The position numbers were made by a program, and so were the translations under genes. 64,000 bases of DNA from Hallella seregens ATCC 51272. Its GTDB lineage: Bacteria > Bacteroidota > Bacteroidia > Bacteroidales > Bacteroidaceae. Below are positions 26,184-34,657 of this stretch, piece after piece; the first letter of the stretch is position 1; each line of letters begins with the position of its first letter. The stretch covers positions 97,179 through 161,178 of the forward strand of contig NZ_JADU01000008.1 of NCBI RefSeq assembly GCF_000518545.1, written 5' to 3'. Under the pieces are notes generated by a model. It was not told the origin of the DNA, ran no database searches, and worked only from the letters and a program-made list of their open reading frames with translations.

Positions 26184-29100
26184 TTACCAGACCACAACCT
26201 TCTTGCCGTGCGTCACATACACACCCTTTGTCAGCTTCGAGTGGTTGCGGCCGACGGCCTGACCCGAGAGACTGTAGACTTCGGCGGCCCGCAATGCGGC
26301 GGCGGCCGGCCGGCTGATGGCTGTGGGAGCTGGGTCTATGCGCACCATCCGCACCCGCTTGGCACGGAACTCCTGCTGCTCACTGCCCTGCGTCAGGTCG
26401 CACTGGAAGCCCACGTTGAGCGTGGTCGTCTCGTTGAGCGCGAAATAAATGCCGTTGAATGTGCCGTCCTTGGTGCATGCCCCCATGTCGTAATGGGCGA
26501 TGGACTTGCGCTCCATATCGGCTGTGGGAAGCGTGCCCCGGCTGGCAAAGATGTAGCCGCGCACGGGCAGCCACGTGTCGTCGAACGTGGCGCCGAAGTA
26601 GTAGGAGCCCCGCGGAAGGGTCAGCGTGCGGTAGATGCGGGCGTCGGCCAGCGAGCCCACGGTGTTGCGTGCGCGGTCGTTCCAAAGGCCCATCATCAGG
26701 CTGTAGCTGCCCGTGTAGTTGTCCAGACCGGCCTTGGTACCCGTCCCATCGGTCTGGGGAATACGGAAATTCTCGACCGTCCAGTACTTCGGGGCCTCGA
26801 AACGCGTAGTTCCCGGGCCGGCGGGCGTGAAGCCGGAAGCCTCGACAAGCAAGTCTTTCGTCAGGTCGGTGGCATGCTCTTCGTCGCCCCGTCCACCGGG
26901 AACCTTGCCGTTTTTCTGAAAATCCTGGCAAGCAGCCTGCAACAAAAGACAGGCGTCGGGCAGGCTCTCGGAGACCAAGAGCTGTGCGGCCCGGGCCATC
27001 TGCGCCCGCAGCCTATCCACGGCCTGGGGACTGTAATAACCCGTGTTGCGGCCAATGACGGCCGCGGAGAGCAGGGCTTCTGCCTCGGCCACGAGTCCGT
27101 CATACTGCGCCGACGTGACATCGGCGTAGCGCAGCAGACTCACCCGCTTGACGCGCAGCTCCTGCGTCTCCGCTCCACTGGCCAGATCGGCCTGGAAACC
27201 AAGGTAGACATCGGCTTCGTCATCGAGGGAGAAGTAGACGCCGTAGGTGTCGTTGCCGTCGCGGACAGCCGTCACTGGATAAAACGCCAGCGACTGCTGC
27301 TCAATGTCCTGTGTGGCGCAGGGCTCGCGTGAGGCAAAGACATAGCCGCGGGTCAGGTTGTAGTGGGTGTCGAAAGCCCCGCCGAAATAATAGCGGCCCC
27401 GCCGCAAATGCACTTTCTGGTACACGCGGGCGTCGGCCAGCGGGGTCGTGGCGCGGCTGCGGTCATTCCATATGCCGAGCATGAGACAGCTGGTGCCGGG
27501 ATAGTTGTCGATGCCGTTCTTGGTGCCGCTGCCGTCGGTTTGCGGTATCTCGAAGTTGTCCACCGTCCAGAGTTTCGGCGTGGCAAAGCGCGTGGCCGTG
27601 GCTTGCTTGCGGGCAAAGTCGGCGGTCTCGCCAAGCACATCGGCCGTGATGTCCTGTGCATGGGCGGCATCGGCAACGCCGCCGGCACACTTCTCCTGCA
27701 CGGTCCGGCGGTAGGCCGCAGTGAGAGCTTCGACAATCTGGCCTATCGCTCCGTCGCCATCGTCCTCGCGGCAGCTGCGGGCCCGGGTCAGTTCGGCCTC
27801 GAGCAGCAGCACATTGCGGCGGCTCACCTTGCCGGTGTTGTAGCCTGCCGTGGCCTTGAGAACCGCCACGGCTTCGTCCACGGCGGCGACGAGCTGCTGC
27901 AGACGGGCCCAGGACGAGAGTGTTTCGCCGAAGCAAATCTGGAACACCGGGGCTATGTCGTTGACGCGATGGGCGGGCACGTCGACAAAAACACCGTCGG
28001 CCCGCTGCTCGAAGCCCACCTCGCCGTGGCCGAGCAGCTCCACCTTCGCGACGCGCCCATTATAATAAGGTGAGAGCACACCCAGAGACTCCAGCCGGTA
28101 GCGACCCGCGGCAGGCCAGGCCATGATGGTGGCAAAGAGCGTGTCGTGGCGTTCGGCATAGCGCACGTCGCGGCTCGAGTAGTTGTTGTTCTCGTTGAAT
28201 CCCTGCGCCGTGAGCGGGTTGGATGCCTCGGCTAGCGGGCCCTCGCCGAAGGTTTTCCAGGGACGCGTGCCGTAGATGCTCTGCTTGTTGTCCTTCATCC
28301 ACGCCGCGATGCCCTGCACCACAGCCAGTTCCTTGTCGTCGATGGTGCCGTCGCCCTTCACCGGGACGCTGAGCAGCAGGTTGCCGTTTTTCGACACAAT
28401 GTCCACGAGCATGCGCACCACCTGGCCCGCCGGCTTGTAGCTGCCGGCCTCGTAGACGGCCCGACTGTAGTGCCAGCTGCCGATGCAAGTGCAGGTCTGC
28501 CAGGGTTTCTTCTGGATGCGGTCGGGTATGCCACGCTCCACGTCCCAGAGCAGGGCCTGCTTCTGCTCGTCGTCCAGTATCTTTCCCATGACCACTACCT
28601 GCGGCTGGCCGCCGTTGCGGCGTGCGCTGTGGTTGTAATAGCTGGCCAGAATGTTCAGTCCCACGCTGTCGGTCACTCCGTAGAACGGCAGCACGGTGTC
28701 GTCGAAATAGAGCATGCTGGGGTTGTAATCGTTGATGAGCTGCAGCACGCGGTTCTGAAACTTGTCCATGTAGGCCTGCGTGGGACGGGCCGCCCCGTTG
28801 CCCCACGCCCACTGGCTGTGGATGGTTCCCGAGTTGTCCCAACCCGTGCTGTGGGCGTGCCGCTGGGCATAGAGCTCCTGCGGGTCGTAGCCCTCCCACC
28901 AAGTGCCGCGGCCGTCGGCCGCCGTCAGGTTGCCGTCGTAGGGCTGCGAGGGCTCAAGCCACGTCCACGCGTGGCTGGCATGGATGCTCACTCCCATCGG
29001 CAGCCCGTGCTTGCGGCAGGCGTCGCTCCAGCCTTTCACGAGGTCTTTCCGCGGCCCCATGTTCACCGAGTTCCACTGTTGGTAGGGGCTGTCCCACAGG

Positions 29101-29567
29101 TCGAAGTTGTCGTGATGGTTGCCCAGCGCCATGAAATACTGTGCGCCGGCTTCCTTGTAGAGCTTCACCAAGGCCTCGGGATCCCATTTTTCAGCCTTCC
29201 AATGGTGTATCAGGTCCTTCAGTCCGTGGGTTTGGGGCGAGCCGAAATGGGCGGTGTGCCAGTTCCATTGCTCTGTTCCGGGGTAGTACATGAAGCGGGC
29301 ATACCAGTCGCCGTCCTCGGCCTCGCACTGCGGGCCCCAGTGGGCCCACATGCCAAACTTGGCATCCTTGAACCATTGCGGGCACTGCCAGCCGCGCACG
29401 CTCTCCCATGTGGGCCGGAAAGAGCCCTGCTCCACCGGCACTCCGGCCCGGGGGGCTGCGCGGCGAACGGACTGCGAGGCCGACGGGCGCGGCAGCACCG
29501 TCTGGGCATAGCCCGCGGTGGCGGCCATCGTAAGTGTCAAAGTGGATAAGAATTGTCTGATTTTCAT
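26184..29567 (-). CDS. Secreted GH29 alpha-L-fucosidase with duplicated C-terminal modules
   Basis: A 1127-residue protein with a signal peptide (MKIRQFLSTLTLTMAATAG). The catalytic domain (about 50-540) has FGMWAHWG (71-78), GNHHDNFDLWDS and PSMLYFDDT with the likely nucleophile Asp at 289/290, all GH29 features. Two related modules follow (about 638-815 and 899-1078), each with a WTVxNFxIPQTDG start and a GYxFASR core. The tail ends VYSLSGQ...GKKVVVW, like truncated Por-secretion sorting tails. It releases fucose from host or dietary glycans at the surface. Upstream in-frame residues are rejected because the signal peptide marks the start. Confidence 0.9.
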   Translation of the reverse strand: MKIRQFLSTLTLTMAATAGYAQTVLPRPSASQSVRRAAPRAGVPVEQGSFRPTWESVRGWQCPQWFKDAKFGMWAHWGPQCEAEDGDWYARFMYYPGTEQWNWHTAHFGSPQTHGLKDLIHHWKAEKWDPEALVKLYKEAGAQYFMALGNHHDNFDLWDSPYQQWNSVNMGPRKDLVKGWSDACRKHGLPMGVSIHASHAWTWLEPSQPYDGNLTAADGRGTWWEGYDPQELYAQRHAHSTGWDNSGTIHSQWAWGNGAARPTQAYMDKFQNRVLQLINDYNPSMLYFDDTVLPFYGVTDSVGLNILASYYNHSARRNGGQPQVVVMGKILDDEQKQALLWDVERGIPDRIQKKPWQTCTCIGSWHYSRAVYEAGSYKPAGQVVRMLVDIVSKNGNLLLSVPVKGDGTIDDKELAVVQGIAAWMKDNKQSIYGTRPWKTFGEGPLAEASNPLTAQGFNENNNYSSRDVRYAERHDTLFATIMAWPAAGRYRLESLGVLSPYYNGRVAKVELLGHGEVGFEQRADGVFVDVPAHRVNDIAPVFQICFGETLSSWARLQQLVAAVDEAVAVLKATAGYNTGKVSRRNVLLLEAELTRARSCREDDGDGAIGQIVEALTAAYRRTVQEKCAGGVADAAHAQDITADVLGETADFARKQATATRFATPKLWTVDNFEIPQTDGSGTKNGIDNYPGTSCLMLGIWNDRSRATTPLADARVYQKVHLRRGRYYFGGAFDTHYNLTRGYVFASREPCATQDIEQQSLAFYPVTAVRDGNDTYGVYFSLDDEADVYLGFQADLASGAETQELRVKRVSLLRYADVTSAQYDGLVAEAEALLSAAVIGRNTGYYSPQAVDRLRAQMARAAQLLVSESLPDACLLLQAACQDFQKNGKVPGGRGDEEHATDLTKDLLVEASGFTPAGPGTTRFEAPKYWTVENFRIPQTDGTGTKAGLDNYTGSYSLMMGLWNDRARNTVGSLADARIYRTLTLPRGSYYFGATFDDTWLPVRGYIFASRGTLPTADMERKSIAHYDMGACTKDGTFNGIYFALNETTTLNVGFQCDLTQGSEQQEFRAKRVRMVRIDPAPTAISRPAAAALRAAEVYSLSGQAVGRNHSKLTKGVYVTHGKKVVVW

Positions 29568-29596
29568 AAGCGTTGTGTTCGTGAAGTCTGCTGTTG

Positions 29597-29628
29597 CAAA
29601 GAAAGGAATTATAACGTCAGTCTGCAAA
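29597..29628 (-). promoter_or_regulatory. Predicted promoter of the fucosidase gene
   Basis: Minus strand TTTG (29625-29628), 20 nt, then TTTCTTTG (29597-29604), which differs from TAnnTTTG at one position. The start would lie about 25 nt upstream of the ATG at 29567. Confidence 0.5.
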
Positions 29629-29732
29629 TGTGGAATCAAAAAAATGATAACGGCTATCAATATCATGCGCATGTTCGTCAATTTCATGCTAAAACAGAGC
29701 CGCCAAAGCGACATTTTACAGAGAAGATTTCC

Positions 29733-29740
29733 TACCTTTG
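29733..29740 (+). promoter_or_regulatory. Promoter -7 element of the AraC-type regulator
   Basis: TACCTTTG matches the -7 consensus exactly and lies 25 bp before the ATG at 29765. The -33 position has no TTTG, which would suit a promoter that needs an activator. Confidence 0.45.
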
Positions 29741-29764
29741 TCGACACCAACTCTCCCACAACCC

Positions 29765-30616
29765 ATGGACGCATTCGACGGAAGGCTGGCCCTGCTCAAC
29801 ATGGGCTATGCGCGCGACAACGAAAAATGGAACTTCGGCCCCATCTGCAGCAACTTCTCCAGACTCTATCTGGTGACGCGGGGAACAGCTTGTGTCAGAA
29901 TAAACGGTCTCGAACACAAGCTCACGCCCGGCCACATGTACCTCATTCCAGAGCTCACCACCCACTGGGACAGCTCGGACGGATACTTCGAGCACTACTA
30001 CATCCACTTCGTAGACCCGCAGCACAGGCTCATGGAACTCTACCGGCAGTATGAGCTGCCCCTCGAAATCGAGGCCACGCCCGACATGGAAACCATGGTG
30101 CGCAGCGTGGGATACGACTACCAGGAGTTTGCGCTGAAGCAGCCGCAGCCCAAGACATACGACAACCTGCCGGGGACGATGACGATGTACAAACTGTTTG
30201 AGAAAAGGAGCGTGGGCCAGAAAATGCGCATGAACAGCCTGTTGCAGTACCTGCTCTCGTGCTTTTTCATCAAGGGAAAAAGGCGCAGCGAGGTCAGCGA
30301 CAGCCGCGTGGCGCGCATCGTCTGGCACATCGACCGGCAGCTCGACAAGGAAATTCGGCTGGACAGGCTGGCCGCAAGCGTGTGCCTGTGCAAGGAGCGG
30401 CTCATCCGCCTCTTCAAGGAGCAGACGGGCATGACACCCACGGAATACATCATGGCAAGGCGCATCTCGCGGGCGGAGACACTGCTGCTCGCCCACCAAT
30501 ATTCCATCAAGGAGGTGGCGGCAATGGTGGGTTACCGCGACCAGAACTATTTCTGCCGTTGTTTCAAGAAGATTGCCGGCCTCACGCCGACGGCTTTCGT
30601 CAGGCAAAACAAATAG
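29765..30616 (+). CDS. AraC-family transcriptional regulator
   Basis: A 283-residue regulator. The N-terminal half has a cupin-like ligand domain (RGTACVRINGLEHKLTPGHM then YLIPELTTHWDSS). The C-terminal 100 residues hold two helix-turn-helix motifs: LAASVCLCKERLIRLFKEQTG and IKEVAAMVGYRDQNYFCRCF, ending with the LTPTAFR-like signature. The ATG at 29765 follows the -7 box. It is divergent from the fucosidase gene with a 197-bp shared control region, so it may sense a fucose-type ligand and control that gene. This is inferred from position. Confidence 0.9.
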   Translation: MDAFDGRLALLNMGYARDNEKWNFGPICSNFSRLYLVTRGTACVRINGLEHKLTPGHMYLIPELTTHWDSSDGYFEHYYIHFVDPQHRLMELYRQYELPLEIEATPDMETMVRSVGYDYQEFALKQPQPKTYDNLPGTMTMYKLFEKRSVGQKMRMNSLLQYLLSCFFIKGKRRSEVSDSRVARIVWHIDRQLDKEIRLDRLAASVCLCKERLIRLFKEQTGMTPTEYIMARRISRAETLLLAHQYSIKEVAAMVGYRDQNYFCRCFKKIAGLTPTAFVRQNK

Positions 30617-30652
30617 CCGCCGCAAGGGAAAGACCCGCGGGAAGACACTTCT

Positions 30653-30681
30653 CCCTTGCCTATCCTCCGTATAGGCAAGGG
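30653..30681. terminator. Perfect hairpin between convergent genes
   Basis: CCCTTGCCTAT (30653-30663) pairs with ATAGGCAAGGG (30671-30681) over a 7-nt loop. It sits between the regulator stop and the stop of the converging DUF3408-like gene, a position that suits a bidirectional terminator. There is no T tract. Confidence 0.6.
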
Positions 30682-30775
30682 GAACGCGAAAACAAACTCA
30701 TGGAGTTCATGTGCCGCCGCCCACCTGCCGCGAGGGCGGCCGGCAGCCGCACCCGAGGCAAAGGCCGGCCGGGAC

Positions 30776-31657
30776 CTAAATGAGGTTGCCACTGAAGAGC
30801 ACCTTTTTGATGTCGTCCTCGTGGTCATAGATAAAGCGGGCCACGATGGAACTCAGGATGGCGGAGGTGGACAGACGGTCGGGACCGGCGTATTTCATGC
30901 GGTCGAGCACGTTCTTGAGCGACTCGTCGATGTAGATGGTGGCCAGCTTGCCGCCGCCGGTCTTGTATTGCTGCGCCATGTCGAGGAAGAGTTGCCAGCT
31001 GTCGGTGGAGTCGTCCCTGACGATGTGGTACTCTTTCATGGTGTTTTCCTTGGGGCGGCGGCCACGCATGTGCTCTGCCGACGGCGTGGCGTCGGCTTGT
31101 GGCGCATCCACGCCGGCGGGCTGCAGCGAGCTGCGGGCGGGCTCCGCGCCCGTGGCTTCGGGTCGGGAAGCAGCCGTTTCAGACCGGGAATCCACCGCCA
31201 TTTCGGGTCGGGCATCCACGTTTTCGGACTGGAAATCTGCAACAGCTGACCGGGAATCCACCGCCGTTCCGGGCCGGACGTCCGATGCTGTAGGCCCGAA
31301 ATCCGCAGCGTCCGACCGCGAAGCGGCGACGTCCGGCGAAACATCCTCCCCTTTTGTCGCCGTTTCGGCCGCAATCGCAGGCTGATTCTGCCCGTCCCCT
31401 ACCCTACCCTGCTGTCCACCAGCCGGTTCGACCGTCTGCGGGCGGTCTTCGCTCACCATGCCTACTGGCGATGCAGTCTGCACAGTTTCGGCCTCTGCCG
31501 CCAGCGTTTCGGGCGTCTCTTCCTCGGTTTCGTCGGTCTCTGCAGCCGCGTCGGCCACAATGGCCTGGGGCTTGAAATGGGAAGTGCCGTTCTGCAAATC
31601 GTGCACCAGTCCCTGAATGCCGCCGGGAAGGAGCACGCGTGTCTTCTTCTTTGCCAT
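30776..31657 (-). CDS. DUF3408-like protein, probable ParA partner
   Basis: A 293-residue protein in three parts: a short basic start (MAKKKTRVLLPGG), a long low-complexity middle (about 35-200) rich in Ala, Glu, Ser and Asp with repeats of DSRSxxADF/ARPEMAVDSRS type, and a conserved C-terminus (about 205-293). The C-terminus includes LATIYIDESLKNVLDRMKY and SAILSSIVARFIYDHEDDIK, which looks like a ribbon-helix-helix DNA-binding fold as in DUF3408 proteins of Bacteroidetes plasmids and conjugative elements. It follows parA by 231 bp on the same strand. That gap holds only AT-rich sequence and no gene. A ParB-like centromere-binding role is inferred. Confidence 0.65.
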   Translation of the reverse strand: MAKKKTRVLLPGGIQGLVHDLQNGTSHFKPQAIVADAAAETDETEEETPETLAAEAETVQTASPVGMVSEDRPQTVEPAGGQQGRVGDGQNQPAIAAETATKGEDVSPDVAASRSDAADFGPTASDVRPGTAVDSRSAVADFQSENVDARPEMAVDSRSETAASRPEATGAEPARSSLQPAGVDAPQADATPSAEHMRGRRPKENTMKEYHIVRDDSTDSWQLFLDMAQQYKTGGGKLATIYIDESLKNVLDRMKYAGPDRLSTSAILSSIVARFIYDHEDDIKKVLFSGNLI

Positions 31658-31888
31658 ATATCTATATTTTTATATATTTATTTTTCTATCGATTTGTTTG
31701 CCGTTTTCTTCTTTTTCCTGTCTCCCTGCCCGTTTCTTTTCTGTCGTCTGGCCCGCTTGCGGCCTTGTGGCATCAGTCTATTTCGCCTTTTCGTTTCTGT
31801 CGATTTCACTTTTGCGCTTCGGCCAATGGTTTTGTCTCTTCGGCCGCCCGGCTTTTCAGTAGAGGCAGGGTGGGGCAGGGCGGGGCGC

Positions 31889-32554
31889 TTATTCTTTCAT
31901 GCGCCGTATCATGAAGTCGAACGCCGGCTTCACCGCCTCGCGCTGTGCGGCCGTAATCTCGAACGTGTTGATGCGCTTGAGGGCGGCGCGTGCGGTGATG
32001 CGGGGCGTCACCGAACCCAGTTGTTTGAAGATGGCGTCGGTCTGCTTCCACATCTTCAGCTCGTCGGCCGTACCGATGCGCACATCGATGCGGTTGGGAA
32101 TGAAGAAGAGGCGCGCCTCCATCTCGGGCGTGGTCTGCCGCAGGGCATTGACCACTTGGATGAACATGCCGGTGGAGTCGAGCGTCTTTTCCTCGTATTC
32201 GTAGGGACAAACAATGTAGTCGGCCGACGTGAACATGGGCACCAGGCCGTCCTCCGACACGTTGCCCGGGGAGTCGAAGAGCACGAAACCCTCTGTCTCC
32301 GAGGCCGAATCCATGAGCTGTTGCATGGTGTCGGGGTCCTGCACATCGAAGTCCTGCACGGTGTAAGGCTCCTCCACACCCTCGTAAATATCCATGTCTT
32401 TCTTGCGTTGCATGGAGATAGTCTTCTGCAAGTCAGTGTCTATGATGCACACGTCCTGCTTCTTCCACGCCAGGTAATTGGCAAAGAGGATGCAGAGTGT
32501 AGACTTTCCCACGCCGCCCTTCTGGTTGGCAAATACAATCTTTCGGTTCTTCAT
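31889..32554 (-). CDS. parA: ParA-family partition ATPase
   Basis: A 221-residue deviant Walker ATPase. NQKGGVGKSTLCILF (10-24) is the Walker A with the signature Lys of ParA/MinD proteins, CIIDTDLQKT is the A' motif and FVLFDSPGN the Walker B. No N-terminal DNA-binding domain is present, so it is the short type (ParA Ib / ParF-like) that normally works with a small ribbon-helix-helix partner. A consensus promoter lies just upstream, and the AT-rich and iteron region follows beyond it. It probably segregates a replicon or element. Confidence 0.9.
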   Translation of the reverse strand: MKNRKIVFANQKGGVGKSTLCILFANYLAWKKQDVCIIDTDLQKTISMQRKKDMDIYEGVEEPYTVQDFDVQDPDTMQQLMDSASETEGFVLFDSPGNVSEDGLVPMFTSADYIVCPYEYEEKTLDSTGMFIQVVNALRQTTPEMEARLFFIPNRIDVRIGTADELKMWKQTDAIFKQLGSVTPRITARAALKRINTFEITAAQREAVKPAFDFMIRRMKE

Positions 32555-32579
32555 TTCACCTTAATCTATATGAATACAT

Positions 32580-33420
32580 AATTCCATTTGCAAATATACG
32601 CATTTTCATCTAAACAAACAAACATTCAAACAAATAAATAAAGAAAAGACCATTAAATCATTTAATTGAAGAAATAAACAAATGAACAAACAAATATCCA
32701 CATATATTTCAATATAAACAATTACTTATATAAGCATATACAAGCCTACAAATATAATCACATAAATATATATTTAATCATAAAAACACAAATATAGCTC
32801 CACAAACAAACATTTATATATCCATACAAAAACATAAATCATCATTTAAACAAACAAATAACAGAACCCAAAAGCCCCGCCAACGCCTACACACCAACGG
32901 CCCTTATCAGCTCCTATAATATCCTATGATTCACCTATTTACCCATACAAGTTCCTCTCCTAACCCAGCACACGTAAATATATAAACAAATAAACATCTT
33001 CTGAAATAAACCCCAATCAACATATAATAATATAAATAAATAAAAATGTAAAGGAGCAAAACTATGAACATATAAAGATATTACTACATATAAAAGTAAG
33101 TGTATAAATAACCAAAAACACATAATAATAAATATATTAATATATAATCAAACACCCAATTGAGCAAATAAATAAGTAAATAAATAGATAGACAAAGATA
33201 CAAATATAAGAAAATATAATTATATAAAACAATAAAGGAATAAACATATACACACATCATTAAATACAAACAAAGGCAAAACAAGCACAAAAACCAAATA
33301 TAAATCACTAAAGAAACAAAGAATTAAATAAATAAAAGTGTGAAACAATAAATATATAAACAAATAAACGAATCGGCAAATTAATAAATACACGAATCGA
33401 TATATAAATATATATCATGC
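32580..33420. other. Extremely AT-rich, gene-free tract (candidate origin or centromere)
   Basis: About 840 bases with only occasional G or C, in a GC-rich chromosome. The plus strand is strongly A-over-T biased and dominated by AAATAAACAAAC-type steps. A near-match to a DnaA box (ATATCCACA) is at 32694-32702. A CCTATC/TCCTATA patch resembling the repeat family at 22603 interrupts it at 32900-32965. No frame looks like a gene. Lying between parA and the iteron-like array, it could be a DNA-unwinding element or partition site. Confidence 0.6.
32591..32622 (-). promoter_or_regulatory. Consensus promoter of parA
   Basis: Minus strand TTTG (32619-32622), 20 nt, TATATTTG (32591-32598), a full match to the Bacteroidetes consensus. 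The start would fall about 30 nt before the parA ATG. In this A/T-rich tract chance matches are easier, which lowers confidence. Confidence 0.5.
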
Positions 33421-33614
33421 GAGCTGTCCCTCCTCAACGTGGCATCAAATCTTGCGGACGGCATGGCCATCCTGTCCTCGCGACAAGAAAAAGAGAAGAA
33501 AAGAATATTTTTTAATTTTCAAAGAGTTAGATTATCTTTATATGTATCATTAGTTCATTGATATTAGTAGGGGGCTGTAACTACTTGTTATTCAACGTAC
33601 TGTAAGCCATATCG

Positions 33615-33971
33615 GCGACAAATTAGTAAGGTGGTGCGACAGATAGGGAGTATTTGTGCGACAGATAGGGAGTATTGTTGCGACAAATAGGGAGTGTTTT
33701 GAGCGGCTTGGCGACAGATAGGGAGGATGACGGCGACAGATAGGGAGGATGTTGGTCGTCGAATGATTTTTGCATGACAGATTTTTCGCATTCCCGGGAG
33801 TGGGGTGGGGTGGAAGCTGCGTGGCGGCATCTTTTTGATATGGCATGGCTGGGGAGTGGGAAGTTTCGGGAGGAGCGTATCTGGTTGACTGTAAATGCTT
33901 TGCTGGTTGCGGCGACAGATAGGGAGCTTTCTGGTGGCAGTTGTTCGCATGGGAGTGCGACAAATAGGGAG
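33615..33971. repeat. Iteron-like array, core GCGACARATAGGGAG
   Basis: Seven 15-bp copies, all the same direction, start at 33636, 33658, 33680, 33711, 33733, 33912 and 33957. Five read GCGACAGATAGGGAG and two (33680, 33957) GCGACAAATAGGGAG. A degenerate copy starts at 33615. The first cluster is spaced 22 bp (33636/33658/33680 and 33711/33733). Identity within the core is near complete, unlike the degenerate 22-bp arrays elsewhere. Uniform direction and helical spacing are typical of initiator-binding iterons. No initiator gene is visible nearby. Confidence 0.8.
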
Positions 33972-34159
33972 CATCGCGTATTATTTTTACAATGTGTGCA
34001 TCGGGGTGGTTGCCCCTTGTTTTCGTGGTCGAAATCGCTTGGGCATATATTTCCATAATCTTCTTTGTATCAGTGGTTTGTGTTTGCTTAGGGTGCGGCT
34101 TCATTATTGCTGCTACACCACTTAGGTGCAGCTTGTCACATCCTGCCCTCTATGCCGGT

Positions 34160-34258
34160 TTTGCGCCGCCTTTACGGCGTAACGGCCTTGCCTTTGCGCC
34201 GTATTCGTTTCGTCTTTGCGGCGTATTTGTTTCGTCATTACGCCGTCATGCTTCCAAC
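34160..34258. repeat. 22-bp tandem array with TTTRCGSCGTA core
   Basis: Units start at 34171 (TTTACGGCGTAA), 34193 (TTTGCGCCGTATTC), 34215 (TTTGCGGCGTATTT) and 34237 (ATTACGCCGTCA), each 22 bp apart, with a partial one ahead at about 34160. The second halves of units two and three share CGTTTCGTC or GTTTCGTC. This is the same family as 46249 and 60569. Confidence 0.78.
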
Positions 34259-34422
34259 TCCACGCCGTGGTTATTTCCAATCTGGGGGAGAAAGCCAAGC
34301 GTAGGGGCGGCCGCTGCGCCGGCTTGCCGTCGTTTTTATTCACTGTGCAAGGGCGAAGGCCGAAAGTTCCCCAAAACGAAGTATTTGGCTGCGGCCCGGG
34401 TTGCAAGTGCTTGGCGCGTGGA

Positions 34423-34453
34423 CAAAGATAAGCAATTTACCCGGCCCGACAAA
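34423..34453 (-). promoter_or_regulatory. Orphan consensus promoter pointing at the iteron array
   Basis: Minus strand TTTG (34450-34453), 19 nt, TATCTTTG (34423-34430), a full match to the Bacteroidetes consensus. Transcription would run leftwards through the 34160 repeat array and the iterons. No believable gene lies downstream in that direction before the AT-rich tract. Confidence 0.5.
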
Positions 34454-34498
34454 GAAAAACGGGGAAAGAGGCCATCGCCCGACAGACAAGGGGCCAAG

Positions 34499-34586
34499 GC
34501 TTAAGAAGAGATTTTGCGAGGAAAAACAGGGCATAGAACAGTAATGAGACGATTCTACCCAAAGGTTAAGAAGAGATTTTGTGAGG
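34499..34586. repeat. Direct repeat TTAAGAAGAGATTTTGYGAG
   Basis: Two copies at 34501 and 34566, 65 bp apart, differ at one base. The segment 34259-34657 holds no gene; besides this repeat it carries the orphan promoter and the TAAATTTG box. Confidence 0.75.
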
Positions 34587-34616
34587 GAAAGGCGGGGTTT
34601 ATCCAAACATTATCGC

Positions 34617-34624
34617 TAAATTTG
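34617..34624 (+). promoter_or_regulatory. Promoter -7 element upstream of the YjbR gene
   Basis: TAAATTTG matches the -7 consensus. It would make a roughly 470-nt leader consisting almost entirely of the 22-bp array before the start at 35101. No good -33 element is seen, so this is tentative. Confidence 0.3.
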
Positions 34625-34657
34625 CACGCGTGGGCTGGTTCCCGGTCGGGCCCGAGG

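Noticed and set aside
30776..32554. Transfer region of a conjugative transposon (TraA/TraB)
   Set aside because: ParA and DUF3408 proteins occur in such elements, but no other tra, mob or integrase genes are adjacent.
33636..33971. CRISPR array at the GCGACARATAGGGAG repeats
   Set aside because: The repeat is only 15 bp, spacers are 7 to over 150 bp, and no cas genes are present.
33592..34104. Minus-strand gene encoding repeated LPICR-type peptides
   Set aside because: The peptide repeat is only the translation of the iterons. Codon use and composition are not gene-like and there is no family similarity.
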